A stretch of 64,000 bases of DNA from Lentimicrobium sp. (GTDB lineage Bacteria > Bacteroidota > Bacteroidia > Bacteroidales > Lentimicrobiaceae). Below the pieces are notes generated by a model. It saw only the letters and a program-made list of their open reading frames with translations. It was not told where the DNA came from and ran no database searches. Below are positions 26,974 through 36,220 of the stretch, in pieces. Position 1 is the stretch's first letter, and each line of letters opens with the position of its first letter. The position numbers and the translations under genes were made by a program. The DNA lies in the NCBI GenBank assembly GCA_019429275.1, contig JAHYJC010000023.1, positions 1 to 64,000 of the forward strand. The letters run 5' to 3'.

Positions 26974-29157
26974 TTATTTAACGTCAAAAATCTCAATACC
27001 GCTCCAGTCATCAGGAATACCTTTTTTAAGGTTTCTCTTGCACCGGTTTACATAAAATGTTGCCGCACTATCGAGTGGATTAATTTTAACAACTTCCGAA
27101 AAAACAGCGAGCGCTTCATTAAATTTCTTGTTTTTATAAAGATCAATGCCTTTTCCAAATAAAGCCTTGGTTTCAATTTTAAGCTTTTTCACCCCTTCTG
27201 GTTCACCGTCAAGGACTTCGAACACATAAACGGCCTCCTTTTTCCCTTTCACTCTTGCGATATCGAGGAATCTGAAGTTGAATTTTTCGGGTTTTTCGAG
27301 TTTGATCAGAGCATCTTCACTAATAATAATAGAAGTATGATATATTTTTGTCAGTCCTTCAAGCCTGGAAGCCAGGTTTACAGCATCGGAAATTACTGTA
27401 CCATCCATTCGGCCTTCGCCTCCAACAACTCCAAGCATCAGATTTCCTGTGTGAATTCCAATTCCGGATTCAATCGCAGGCTTTCCCTGATCCATTCTGT
27501 CAAGATTGAATTTCATCAGGGTTTCGCGCATCTGAATTGCCGCATTGATGGCGTCATCGACTTTCACAGAGAACAGTGCCATAATAGAATCACCGATAAA
27601 TTTATCAATAAAACCATTATTCTCCCTGATTACAGGTTCCATGTAGCCCAGGTAGTGGTTGATAAAATCGAAATTTTCTTTCGGGCTCATTTCCTCTGAT
27701 AGTTCAGTAAAACCGCGTATGTCAGAAAACAAAACGGACATTTCTTTTTGCACCTGATCGCCAAGTTGGATATCCACAAAATTTTCTTTTCCCAGAAACT
27801 CAAGAAACTGGTTGGGCACGAATCGGCTGTATGCCTCATTCATCTGAGAAATTTTAAAAATATATTCTCTTAAACGGGAGGTCATTAGGTTATACCCCTC
27901 TGACATTATCCCGATTTCATCGTTTGTCCGGACAATGGTAAAATTATCAAGCCGACCCTCGCCAGTGCTTTTCATACTGTTGACCAATTCATTCACCGGG
28001 CTGACGATTCCGGCGGTTGACCAGTTAACGAAAAAAAGAATATAAATAAACGAAACAAGTACCCCACTGAAAATTCCGCCAAACATAAGAGCATTGTCCA
28101 GCGCGCTGATGTAGTAAAGTCCCGATATTCCTTCCGATTTAATAATATCCGATAAATCTGCCTCCGGGCCCAGAATATCAGTCAGCCGGCCCAGTACAAT
28201 CTTGATTTCATCAGGAGACAAATCTCCCATGTTTTTTATAGGAGTGAGGCTAAGTATTAGATAAAGCAAAACTATTGTGAGAGGAAGAAGCGTTGTCATT
28301 GCGCTGGCAATGTAAAGCCTGTTGCGGATTTTACCCTGATTTACACCAAAAATTCTTTGCCTGAGTTCGTCGCGGGTGTAAATATGCTCAATATAACGAA
28401 TGTGGACGCGATGCTTCTGCCAGAAATATATTAATAGAACCGAAAGGAAAGAGGCTACCAATGAAATAAACAAGTAACTGGTAAATAATCGTTTACCGGT
28501 TTCATCACCAAAAGAAGAATCGGTCAGCAAATAATAAATCATGATGCTGTGAACTATTGTAAAAGCCAAAAGCACAATACCGCTATTGATTAACGGAGTG
28601 TACAGCAACAACTTTCTGCAATATCGATAGAGTTTGGGAGAAATTGATTTTCTGAGCCTTTTGCGCTTGAAATATCGTTTAAACGGATAATTTACGACCA
28701 TTCCGGCGATGGTACTAAAAATTAATACAAACCTGAAAAGTGCAGTAATTGTGCTGGAAAAAGTTGTTGAAGTTCCCTTTTTTTGTGTAGTTTCTACAGT
28801 CTGAATTACAGAATCGATAGAATCATTCTGAGTGTCTTGAATAGAATTCAGCAGAGTATCGGAAAGCACATAAGCTGTATCATTGAGAAAATTCATTAAG
28901 TAATCGCTTTCTTCGGGTCCTTTTGCAATATTATCATTATGAAATCCAACTTCTGAAAAAGCTTTCAAGTTTTCTGTGCTGTCATTCTTAAATGTAACAT
29001 TAAAACCACTTTTCTCCTTCAATTCTGGAAAACTCTTCAGCAACATGAATCCCAGAACCGGAAATACGAGTAAAAAATAAAGCAAAACCGGAAAAAGAAA
29101 AATCCTTCCTACATGGTATCGTGGAATATTGATTTTACCGGAATGTTTATTGCCCAT
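26974..29157 (-). CDS. Membrane adenylate/guanylate cyclase with HAMP and TPR
   Basis: 727 residues. Helices at about 20-42, 145-165, 185-215, 225-250, 285-305 and 355-380 are followed by a HAMP-like segment, then a class III cyclase domain (about 470-640). Both metal-binding aspartates are present: FSDIRGFT (Asp479) and IGDSIMALF (Asp523). A TPR-like tail follows (FGKGIDLYKNKKFNEALAVFSEV). It probably makes a cyclic nucleotide in response to a membrane signal; nucleotide choice cannot be read safely by eye. Divergent from gltX; -7 box at 29198-29205. Confidence 0.9.
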   Translation of the reverse strand: MGNKHSGKINIPRYHVGRIFLFPVLLYFLLVFPVLGFMLLKSFPELKEKSGFNVTFKNDSTENLKAFSEVGFHNDNIAKGPEESDYLMNFLNDTAYVLSDTLLNSIQDTQNDSIDSVIQTVETTQKKGTSTTFSSTITALFRFVLIFSTIAGMVVNYPFKRYFKRKRLRKSISPKLYRYCRKLLLYTPLINSGIVLLAFTIVHSIMIYYLLTDSSFGDETGKRLFTSYLFISLVASFLSVLLIYFWQKHRVHIRYIEHIYTRDELRQRIFGVNQGKIRNRLYIASAMTTLLPLTIVLLYLILSLTPIKNMGDLSPDEIKIVLGRLTDILGPEADLSDIIKSEGISGLYYISALDNALMFGGIFSGVLVSFIYILFFVNWSTAGIVSPVNELVNSMKSTGEGRLDNFTIVRTNDEIGIMSEGYNLMTSRLREYIFKISQMNEAYSRFVPNQFLEFLGKENFVDIQLGDQVQKEMSVLFSDIRGFTELSEEMSPKENFDFINHYLGYMEPVIRENNGFIDKFIGDSIMALFSVKVDDAINAAIQMRETLMKFNLDRMDQGKPAIESGIGIHTGNLMLGVVGGEGRMDGTVISDAVNLASRLEGLTKIYHTSIIISEDALIKLEKPEKFNFRFLDIARVKGKKEAVYVFEVLDGEPEGVKKLKIETKALFGKGIDLYKNKKFNEALAVFSEVVKINPLDSAATFYVNRCKRNLKKGIPDDWSGIEIFDVK

Positions 29158-29197
29158 GGGTTTTCTGCTGGTTGATAGATCAACAAGTTAATAAATA

Positions 29198-29205
29198 CAA
29201 AGTTA
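29198..29205 (-). promoter_or_regulatory. -7 box for the cyclase gene
   Basis: Minus-strand TAACTTTG fits TAnnTTTG, 41 bases before the cyclase ATG. Confidence 0.45.
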
Positions 29206-29286
29206 CATCAAAATGTCGCACAGGATTGTTAATTATTTCTAAACGAGCTTACGGCAGCAGATGTTTTAAATCATGAAATCAATTCA

Positions 29287-29315
29287 TTTCAGACCTGAGA
29301 CATTTTCTATCTTTG
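29287..29315 (+). promoter_or_regulatory. Bacteroidota-type promoter of gltX
   Basis: -7 box TATCTTTG at 29308-29315, with TTTC at 29287-29290 in the -33 position (17-base spacer). Predicted start about 20 bases before the gltX ATG at 29341. Confidence 0.6.
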
Positions 29316-29340
29316 CAATCCCAGAGTAAATAATGAAAAA

Positions 29341-30867
29341 ATGAGAGAAGTAAGAGTAAGATTTGCCCCTAGTCCAACCGGTCCACTGCATATTGGAGGT
29401 GTGCGAACAGCATTGTATAATTATCTTTTTGCAAAAAAACACAAGGGGAAATTCCTTTTGCGGATAGAAGATACAGATCAGACCCGGTTTGTTCCCGGTG
29501 CCGAAGATTATATCATCGAATCGCTCAAATGGATCGGTATCCATTTCGATGAAGGGGTTCATATTGGGGGCCCGTTTGCTCCATATCGGCAAAGCGACCG
29601 TAGGGAAATATATCATCAGTATGCTTTGCAGCTGCTCAAAAACGGTACAGCCTATTATGCTTTTGATACGCCTGAAGAACTCGACAGGCTTCGCAAAGAT
29701 TCTGAAACGCGCAAAGAGACTTTTCAATATGGTCCGCAAACCCGCCTGGGATTGAAAAACTCGCTAACGATGAGTGAAACGGACGTGAAAGCCATGCTGG
29801 AATCAGGGGAGCACTATGTAATCCGTGTGAAAATACCCGAGAATGAAACAATTGTGGTTCAGGACCTTATTCGCGGAGAGGTTAGTGTAGATTCGAACCT
29901 GCTTGACGATAAAGTGTTATTCAAATCAGATGGTTTGCCGACTTACCATCTTGCCAATGTGGTTGATGATTACCTGATGAAGATTTCGCATGTGATCCGG
30001 GGAGAAGAGTGGCTGCCCTCCGCCCCACTGCATGTTTTGCTATACCGTTATCTTGGTTGGGAAACCGAAATGCCTGAATTTGCGCATCTTCCGCTTCTCT
30101 TAAAACCTGAAGGCAATGGAAAACTCAGCAAACGCGATGGCGACCGCCTCGGATTTCCGGTTTTCCCCCTGCAATGGACTGATCCCAAAACAGGCGATAT
30201 TTCTTCGGGTTACCGCGAAACTGGTTATCTGCCGGAAGCGTTTATCAATATGCTTGCGCTACTTGGTTGGAATCCCGGAACAGAACAGGAAATATTCCGC
30301 ATGGATCAGCTGATAGAAGCATTTTCTATTGAAAGAGTTGGAAAATCAGGATCAAAATTTGACCCTGAAAAAGCTAAATGGTTCAACCATCATTATATCA
30401 AAATGTTAAGTGTTGATCATCTTGCCCTTTTGCTGAATAAGATACTCACAGAAAAAGGAATTGAGGTGGATATGGAATTTGTGAAAAAAGTCTGTTCTGT
30501 AACCAGTGAAAGAGCTGTGCTTATTCCTGACCTTTGGGAACATTCAAGCTTTTTCTTTCAGGCTCCGAAGGTTTATGATGAGAAAGTGGTTCAAAAGTTC
30601 TGGAAACCGGAAACCCCTGCTCTGCTTGAGAAAATCGGACTTTTATTAAGAGAAATAAGCGATTTTTCTTCTGAGAATATTGATGCCGTTATCAAATCAT
30701 TCATCTTCGAAAATAGTCTTGGCATGGGGCAGGTAATGAATACGCTGCGGCTGGTTTTGGTTGGAGGCAGTTTTGGACCGGGTGTTGCATCTATACTTTC
30801 GGTTTTGGGCAAACAGGAAAGTTTGCAACGAATCCATAAAGCCGCAAACCAATTCATGCAATTATAA
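29341..30867 (+). CDS. gltX: Glutamate--tRNA ligase
   Basis: 508 residues, the Bacteroidota GluRS length. Class I signatures: HIGG-type [11 protein letters not shown] (His17) and the KMSKS-equivalent KLSKRDGD (Lys261-Arg265). The catalytic domain also shows [15 protein letters not shown] and [15 protein letters not shown]. Charges tRNA-Glu; in organisms with a separate GlnRS (present here) it need not mischarge tRNA-Gln. The ProXp-type editing gene starts 23 bases downstream on the same strand. Confidence 0.97.
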   Translation: MREVRVRFAPSPTGPLHIGGVRTALYNYLFAKKHKGKFLLRIEDTDQTRFVPGAEDYIIESLKWIGIHFDEGVHIGGPFAPYRQSDRREIYHQYALQLLKNGTAYYAFDTPEELDRLRKDSETRKETFQYGPQTRLGLKNSLTMSETDVKAMLESGEHYVIRVKIPENETIVVQDLIRGEVSVDSNLLDDKVLFKSDGLPTYHLANVVDDYLMKISHVIRGEEWLPSAPLHVLLYRYLGWETEMPEFAHLPLLLKPEGNGKLSKRDGDRLGFPVFPLQWTDPKTGDISSGYRETGYLPEAFINMLALLGWNPGTEQEIFRMDQLIEAFSIERVGKSGSKFDPEKAKWFNHHYIKMLSVDHLALLLNKILTEKGIEVDMEFVKKVCSVTSERAVLIPDLWEHSSFFFQAPKVYDEKVVQKFWKPETPALLEKIGLLLREISDFSSENIDAVIKSFIFENSLGMGQVMNTLRLVLVGGSFGPGVASILSVLGKQESLQRIHKAANQFMQL

Positions 30868-30890
30868 TTAATAGAAAAAATATCAGAAAA

Positions 30891-31388
30891 GTGAATGGCG
30901 ATCCCCTACTCTATCAGATACTGGATGAGCTGAGCATCCCTTTTGAATACCTGGAGCACCCTCCGGCCCCAACCATTGAAATTGCGGTAAAATACTGGAA
31001 AGATATTAAAGGTACCACACATTGCAAAAATCTTTTCTTTAGAAATCATAAGGGAAACATGCATTACCTTGTGATTTTTGATCACCGCAGGTCTCTTGCA
31101 ATTCACGACCTTGAAAAAAGACTGAAACAGGGAAAGTTAAGTTTTGCTTCAGAACAACGCATGCAAAAATACCTGGGCTTGAAGCCCGGTTCCGTTTCTC
31201 CCCTGGGATTAATTCACGATAAAGAAAAACATGTTTATCTTTTTTTGGATAAGAATCTTGGAAATTATCCCAGGATCAGTTTTCACCCCAACGACAATAC
31301 TGCATCAATAATTATTGATTTTCAAGACTTTATTAAATTTCTCAACCATTGTGGAAATTCCTTTGAATTTCTTGAGCTTTATGATTAA
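30891..31388 (+). CDS. ProXp/PrdX-type aminoacyl-tRNA deacylase (YbaK family)
   Basis: 165 residues from a GTG start; no in-frame ATG is near. The YbaK/ProX fold is indicated by ILDELSIPFEYLEHPP, the core HCKNLFFRNHKGNMHYLVIFD and the C-terminal GSVSPLGLIHD. Free-standing members hydrolyse mischarged tRNA such as Ala-tRNA-Pro. Directly behind gltX, so translation-quality genes are grouped. Which amino acid it edits cannot be told by eye. Confidence 0.85.
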   Translation: MNGDPLLYQILDELSIPFEYLEHPPAPTIEIAVKYWKDIKGTTHCKNLFFRNHKGNMHYLVIFDHRRSLAIHDLEKRLKQGKLSFASEQRMQKYLGLKPGSVSPLGLIHDKEKHVYLFLDKNLGNYPRISFHPNDNTASIIIDFQDFIKFLNHCGNSFEFLELYD

Positions 31389-31505
31389 TCCCAGAGGCTG
31401 CGCACATTTTGTTCTGGTAAAAGTATAGGTTAGATTTGCCGGATGTTGTAATTTGCGACTGATTAACGCAGCCATTTTATTGGATGGAGTAAGATTTGAC
31501 TATTC

Positions 31506-32948
31506 ATGAAACCAGTAAAAATCAGCTTTTTCTTTATTGCGGTTTTGGCTATCATGCTGCTGTTAACTGTATTTAGCCAGCCCCAAAAACTTGATGGGTT
31601 GAGGCAGGAAGATGGGTTCCGCATAGGGGAATTGCTGATAAAATACCCTACATTTAAATCGTTTACTCAACCCCTTAAAATCAACGCAAACACAAAAGCC
31701 GATTCAACAATTGCCCTGATTAACCCCATAATCCATGAAAAGGCTGACTCAATTCCTGCTCCTGATTATTCTGACACAGACACATTACGTATTGAAAGAA
31801 TATCATATCCGACAGGTAATGAAAATTTCGCAGCTCAAATAAGCGCATTGCTTTCCGAAGGAAACTGTAGAATTCTTCATTATGGAGATTCTCAGCTCGA
31901 AGGCGACAGAATATCAGGATATCTGCGCAACCGGTTTCAGGGAATTTATGGAGGAGGCGGGCCGGGCTTTATTCCAATAAAACAGGTTTATGATCAGTTG
32001 GCAGCCGAAGTTATAGGTAGCGAAAACTGGATCAGGCTGGCCGCCTTTGATCCGACGAAAGATAGAATTGTCGGTAATAATTATGGTCTTTATGCATCAA
32101 TTTCACGATTTACCCCACATGATCCCATTAAGGTTGATAGCTTACAGTGGGACTCTCTTGGAGTTGAAAAAGCTCACATTATAATTAAACCCTCACTGAA
32201 ATCATACGCAGCACTCCGGAATTACAAAAAGGTCGGGTTGCATTACGGAAACCTGGCCTATCCGGTAAAAATAAATGTGAAATCGGAGAACACAATCCTT
32301 GCGGTGGGCGATCTGATTGCCGATATGGCTTATCATTGTTTTGAAATCATATTGGAAAACAATCCCGAAGAAATAACCATTGAGCTTGAAGGAAAGGTAA
32401 GTCCTGATTTTTATGGACTTACGCTCGATTCAAAAGCGGGTATTCAACTTGATAATATCGCCATGCGCGGAGCTTCAGGAACGGTTTTCAGTCAACTGAA
32501 CAGCGAAAGTTTCAGGGCAATGGCCAACAAATTAAGCCCGGATATCGTGATGTTTCAATACGGAGGAAATACCATTCCATATATGAAAGATTCAGTGTCA
32601 ATCCAAAATTATGTCAGATATCTGGCCGGGAATATAAAGTGGGTTGAAAGAAATATTAAAGGCATAAAAGTAATGTTTTTGGGACCTGCCGATATGAGTA
32701 CAATGATCAATGGAGCCATGGTTACTTATCCCCTTTTGCCTTATCTGGATGAGCAATTGCAACAATCCTGTTTTGCCAATGGCTGGGCGTACTGGAGCAC
32801 ATTTAAAGCCATGGGTGGGCAAAATTCAATGCCAAAGTGGGTTGAACAGGGCCTTGCGTCAAGCGATTACACACACTTTGCTCCGCAGGGAACCCGCATC
32901 ATATCAGAACTTTTTTTTACAGCATTGTATTTAGACCTGGCCAAATGA
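31506..32948 (+). CDS. SGNH/GDSL-family esterase or O-acetyltransferase partner, secreted
   Basis: 480 residues. One N-terminal membrane/signal segment (about residues 5-24) and a low-complexity linker precede an SGNH fold. Block I is HYGDSQLEG (Ser129), block III-like MFQYGGNT follows, and the C-terminal catalytic pair is D454-x-x-H457 in SDYTHFAPQG. In Bacteroidota such proteins sit with an MBOAT acyltransferase, here 125 bases downstream. Together they probably move and transfer acyl (usually acetyl) groups onto an exported glycan. The exact glycan is unknown. Confidence 0.82.
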   Translation: MKPVKISFFFIAVLAIMLLLTVFSQPQKLDGLRQEDGFRIGELLIKYPTFKSFTQPLKINANTKADSTIALINPIIHEKADSIPAPDYSDTDTLRIERISYPTGNENFAAQISALLSEGNCRILHYGDSQLEGDRISGYLRNRFQGIYGGGGPGFIPIKQVYDQLAAEVIGSENWIRLAAFDPTKDRIVGNNYGLYASISRFTPHDPIKVDSLQWDSLGVEKAHIIIKPSLKSYAALRNYKKVGLHYGNLAYPVKINVKSENTILAVGDLIADMAYHCFEIILENNPEEITIELEGKVSPDFYGLTLDSKAGIQLDNIAMRGASGTVFSQLNSESFRAMANKLSPDIVMFQYGGNTIPYMKDSVSIQNYVRYLAGNIKWVERNIKGIKVMFLGPADMSTMINGAMVTYPLLPYLDEQLQQSCFANGWAYWSTFKAMGGQNSMPKWVEQGLASSDYTHFAPQGTRIISELFFTALYLDLAK

Positions 32949-33072
32949 AAAAAGATAATTCTCTCTTCTTTTTATGCATTAGTCATTCTAAAGCGATTGC
33001 ATTAGTAACAAACAGATTATAACATTTCTGAAGAAACGAGAAGTTTTTTAAACAGATTGCTAAAACAGTAAA

Positions 33073-34731
33073 ATGGACAGACTGAGGGAAATATTTACAT
33101 TTTCTGAGACCTTTCCCCTGATTTTCACTCAGGCGGCATTCTGGATATTTTTTACTGCCGCCTACCTCATTTTTGCGCTGGTCTACAGGAAAATTAAACT
33201 CAGAAATTTATACCTTCTTCTGATTTCGCTATTCTTTTATTATAAAACCAGTGGACTTTTTGTTGGATTACTCATTTTTACCACCATCAGCAATTATTTG
33301 CTTGGATACGGGATTTTCAGATTAACACGCAAAACCTCAAAATTATTATTGGTTTCAATAAGTGTAGCTCTCAACCTGTTTATTCTGAGCTATTTTAAAT
33401 ATGCCTATTTCTTTACAGATTCGTTGAATCAGTTATTTGGCACCCACATAGAAGTGGCGCATTGGTTGGCAGAGTGGGGAAATAATGTGTGGACTGCCAA
33501 TTATTTTACTGTCGACAAAATCGTTCTGCCCATTGGCATATCATTCTTCACTTTTCAAACCATTACTTACTGTGTAGATATTTATCGGGGGAAGCTCAAA
33601 CCCCTGAATTCAGTGCTTGATTTTGGATTGTTTGTATCATTCTTTCCGCAATTGGTTGCCGGGCCAATTGTAAGGGCCGGAGATTTTGTTCCACAGATAA
33701 ACCGCCCAACTTTAATTTCTATTGAAGATTTTAATACAGGCACATTCCTTATTCTTAAAGGCCTGATTAAAAAAATGATTTTTGCCGATTTCATTGCCAT
33801 GCACTTTATGGATAAGGTTTTTGATGCACCGGCCATGTTTTCGGGTTTTACCAATATCATGGCACTTATTGGCTATTCATTACAGATTTATGGAGATTTT
33901 TCGGGCTATACTGATATAGCCATAGGTTTGGCGCTACTTATGGGTTTCAGGCTGCCACAAAATTTCAACTCTCCCTACAAAGCACTTAATACCAGCGATT
34001 TCTGGAGACGATGGCACATTTCGTTATCTTCCTTTTTGAAAGATTATCTTTACATCCCTTTAGGTGGAAATAAGAAAAGTTCATTTGGATCAGTATTGAT
34101 CAGCATATTGATTGCCGTTGGCCTGCTTGTTGCTTTTGGCGATTTACAAACAGGCCTGTTTACCCTTGGTGTAATTCTGGTCCTTATTTCTGTGGCATTG
34201 ATTTTACCATCAGTTAAAATGCTCTTCATCATGAACATTAATATTATGCTTACCATGCTCATTGGTGGTCTCTGGCATGGAGCATCATGGAAATTTGTGA
34301 TCTGGGGAGGGCTGAACGGACTTGGAATTCTGGTCTACAAATACTGGAGAATAATAAGTCCCTGGAAAAAAGTTGACAATCGGTTAAGCGTTTTATGGAA
34401 AATAGTCCTCACCTTCAGTTTCATAACTTTTACAAGGCTGTATTTCAGAGGTGAGAGCATGGAACACATTTCTGCATGGTATAAGCAGGTGGCCGGAAAT
34501 ATGGATTGGGAAAATGCACTGTCTGTGCTGTATCAGTACCGCATTGTTTTTATTGTCATTCTGGTGGGATACATAAGTCACTGGCTTCCGGTAAGGTTAA
34601 AAGCGAACATAGAAACCCTATACGGAAAAAGTCCTTTATCAATAAAAATATTGATAGCAGTAATGATTGGCATTATTTGTTACCAGGCTCATTCCGCCAG
34701 CTTTCAGCCCTTTATCTATTTTCAGTTCTAA
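33073..34731 (+). CDS. MBOAT family O-acyltransferase (DltB/AlgI-like)
   Basis: 552 residues with 11-13 hydrophobic segments. MBOAT hallmarks: YCVDIYRGKLKP, SFFPQLVAGPIVRAGDF, YGDFSGYTDIAIGLALLMG, FWRRWHISLSSFLKDYLYIPLGG, and the catalytic His402 in GGLWHGASWKF. These enzymes pass acyl groups through the membrane for alginate, peptidoglycan or other glycan O-acylation. An extra hydrophobic segment lies between the YIPLGG and GGLWHG motifs (about 340-385). Pairs with the upstream SGNH protein. Converges with DUF2891. Confidence 0.93.
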   Translation: MDRLREIFTFSETFPLIFTQAAFWIFFTAAYLIFALVYRKIKLRNLYLLLISLFFYYKTSGLFVGLLIFTTISNYLLGYGIFRLTRKTSKLLLVSISVALNLFILSYFKYAYFFTDSLNQLFGTHIEVAHWLAEWGNNVWTANYFTVDKIVLPIGISFFTFQTITYCVDIYRGKLKPLNSVLDFGLFVSFFPQLVAGPIVRAGDFVPQINRPTLISIEDFNTGTFLILKGLIKKMIFADFIAMHFMDKVFDAPAMFSGFTNIMALIGYSLQIYGDFSGYTDIAIGLALLMGFRLPQNFNSPYKALNTSDFWRRWHISLSSFLKDYLYIPLGGNKKSSFGSVLISILIAVGLLVAFGDLQTGLFTLGVILVLISVALILPSVKMLFIMNINIMLTMLIGGLWHGASWKFVIWGGLNGLGILVYKYWRIISPWKKVDNRLSVLWKIVLTFSFITFTRLYFRGESMEHISAWYKQVAGNMDWENALSVLYQYRIVFIVILVGYISHWLPVRLKANIETLYGKSPLSIKILIAVMIGIICYQAHSASFQPFIYFQF

Positions 34732-34754
34732 GGCATTTGCCAACATCAATGGGT

Positions 34755-35813
34755 TTATTCTGTCAGGGCATAAACAGCAAAACTTGCCAGCCAGTGTTCG
34801 CCGGCATAATCTCCGTCGGCCACATTGAGCAGGGCAGCATTGATGTGTTTGTCTGCCGCCTCCAGTAAAAGATTGCGGTTTGTTCCGGGTTTTTCTGCGA
34901 TATATTTTAAGGCCCATGCCCGAGAAAAGTTAAGCCCGTCAAGATGTACCAGTTTGCCATCACTTCTGTCGCTTACCCGGGCAGTTTCCCGCATAATTTT
35001 CGGGGTTCCCAGGTTAATTCCGGGCATAAACGCTTCTATCCATTCTGCAAACTCAGCATCCGGAAGCACCCTTGCCATCAGTTCCGCTTCGGTGAGACAA
35101 GGTGAAAAGAAATCGTATCCGCTGGGTTCCCATGCTTCAGGGCAATTTTGGTCGTTAAGGTAAAAATCCCTTGCCCGGCGCTCAATCATCGCCTCAAGGG
35201 CTTTATTTTGAACTATACGGGCATAATCCAATGCAAATGCCAGCCCGAATGCCGTGTTGCTGTGCTCCCCTACTCTTACCGGGTAAACAAGCTTAGGCAA
35301 AAAATCAAGATAATAGTTGCATAACAGGTCGGTAAACGGTTGAAGCGCGGTTTCCCATTCACGGGCTTTGGGGTCATCCCAGGTATGCAGTTCTTCGGCC
35401 AACTTAAGCAGCCAGGCCCAGCCATACGTACGCTCAAAAGTTTTGTTGTTGCTATCGAGGAAGAATTTGACTTCAACTGCAATGTTTTCTGGTGTAATAT
35501 TCCTGTCAATTGCAGATTGAATCTGCTCAGCTTCGGGCAACTGCGGAAGAGTTTTCAGAAGTTTTACCAGCATCCAGTGCCCATGTACCGAGGAGTGCCA
35601 GTCAAAACAACCATAAAAGGCCGGCCGGTAATCTCTTACCGGTTTTACATCTTTATCGCTTCCCAATACTTCACCGGGTTTATTCGGATATTCCTGGTGT
35701 ATGCACTTCAGGGCGAGTTTAGCAAATTTTGAAGCTCGTTCTTCTGTCAATATATCTTGTGAATTTACCACCAATGCATTGACAATAAGGAATAAGGCAA
35801 TGACATATTTCAT
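34755..35813 (-). CDS. DUF2891 protein, secreted
   Basis: 352 residues from ATG 35813, which gives a neat signal peptide (MKYVIALFLIVNALVV); the longer frame adds 14 charged residues. The family signature FYGCFDWHSSVHGHWMLVKLL is near residue 70. The all-helical pattern with repeated W/H pairs (FERTYGWAWLLKL, GEHWLASFAVY) resembles an (alpha/alpha)6 barrel, as in glycan-active enzymes. Function unestablished; a carbohydrate-active role is only a structural guess. Confidence 0.83.
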   Translation of the reverse strand: MKYVIALFLIVNALVVNSQDILTEERASKFAKLALKCIHQEYPNKPGEVLGSDKDVKPVRDYRPAFYGCFDWHSSVHGHWMLVKLLKTLPQLPEAEQIQSAIDRNITPENIAVEVKFFLDSNNKTFERTYGWAWLLKLAEELHTWDDPKAREWETALQPFTDLLCNYYLDFLPKLVYPVRVGEHSNTAFGLAFALDYARIVQNKALEAMIERRARDFYLNDQNCPEAWEPSGYDFFSPCLTEAELMARVLPDAEFAEWIEAFMPGINLGTPKIMRETARVSDRSDGKLVHLDGLNFSRAWALKYIAEKPGTNRNLLLEAADKHINAALLNVADGDYAGEHWLASFAVYALTE

Positions 35814-35955
35814 ATTCAGAAATTTCTCAAGGAATTTTAATGTGATTTCAGACAAAGATAATTGAGAATGCTTAAAAATATTTAATCTTTGATTTTCAAA
35901 TGGGAAAAACCTTAAGATAACAGAAGAATTCTTTCCTGTAACACCTCAGTATCCG

Positions 35956-35985
35956 CCCTTCACCTCTGGGAGAGGGCAGGGTGAT
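35956..35985. repeat. Intergenic palindromic repeat, CCTCT-GGG-AGAGG type
   Basis: CCTCTGGGAGAGG is a palindrome flanked by GGCAGGGTGATG. The layout resembles the element found inside pglX at 53252-53288 (CCTCTCCT..AGGAGAGG then GGCAGGGGGGTGA). Looks like a degenerate copy of a dispersed REP-like family. Confidence 0.5.
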
Positions 35986-36057
35986 GTCGTTTTTCATGCA
36001 AAATCTCCGGGAAATTAAAAGGTTCAACCCGTTACGCCACCATTTTACTAAAAAATA

Positions 36058-36091
36058 AAAAGCAGCCACAAGATGCCTTGTAGCTGCTTGA
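36058..36091 (-). terminator. Rho-independent terminator after tRNA-Gln
   Basis: AAGCAGCCACAAG (36060-36072) pairs with CTTGTAGCTGCTT (36077-36089), one wobble pair, 4-base loop. On the minus strand it ends in a T-rich run. Confidence 0.85.
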
Positions 36092-36095
36092 TTTG

Positions 36096-36168
36096 TTGAC
36101 CTACCAGGGGTCGAACCTGGACTCTTCTGATCCAGAATCAGACGTGTTGCCAGTTACACCATAGGTCA
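36096..36168 (-). tRNA. tRNA-Gln(CTG)
   Basis: 73 bases on the minus strand. Acceptor TGACCTA/TAGGTCA, anticodon stem TCTGA/TCAGA enclosing TTCTGGA, anticodon CTG. T-arm CCAGG-TTCGACC-CCTGG. CCA not encoded. It lies 52 bases downstream of glnS on the same strand, so enzyme and cognate tRNA are probably cotranscribed. Confidence 0.96.
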
Positions 36169-36220
36169 GTAACCAGATTGCAAAAATACAAAAATGTTTT
36201 TCGTCCCTGCAAATTTTTCA

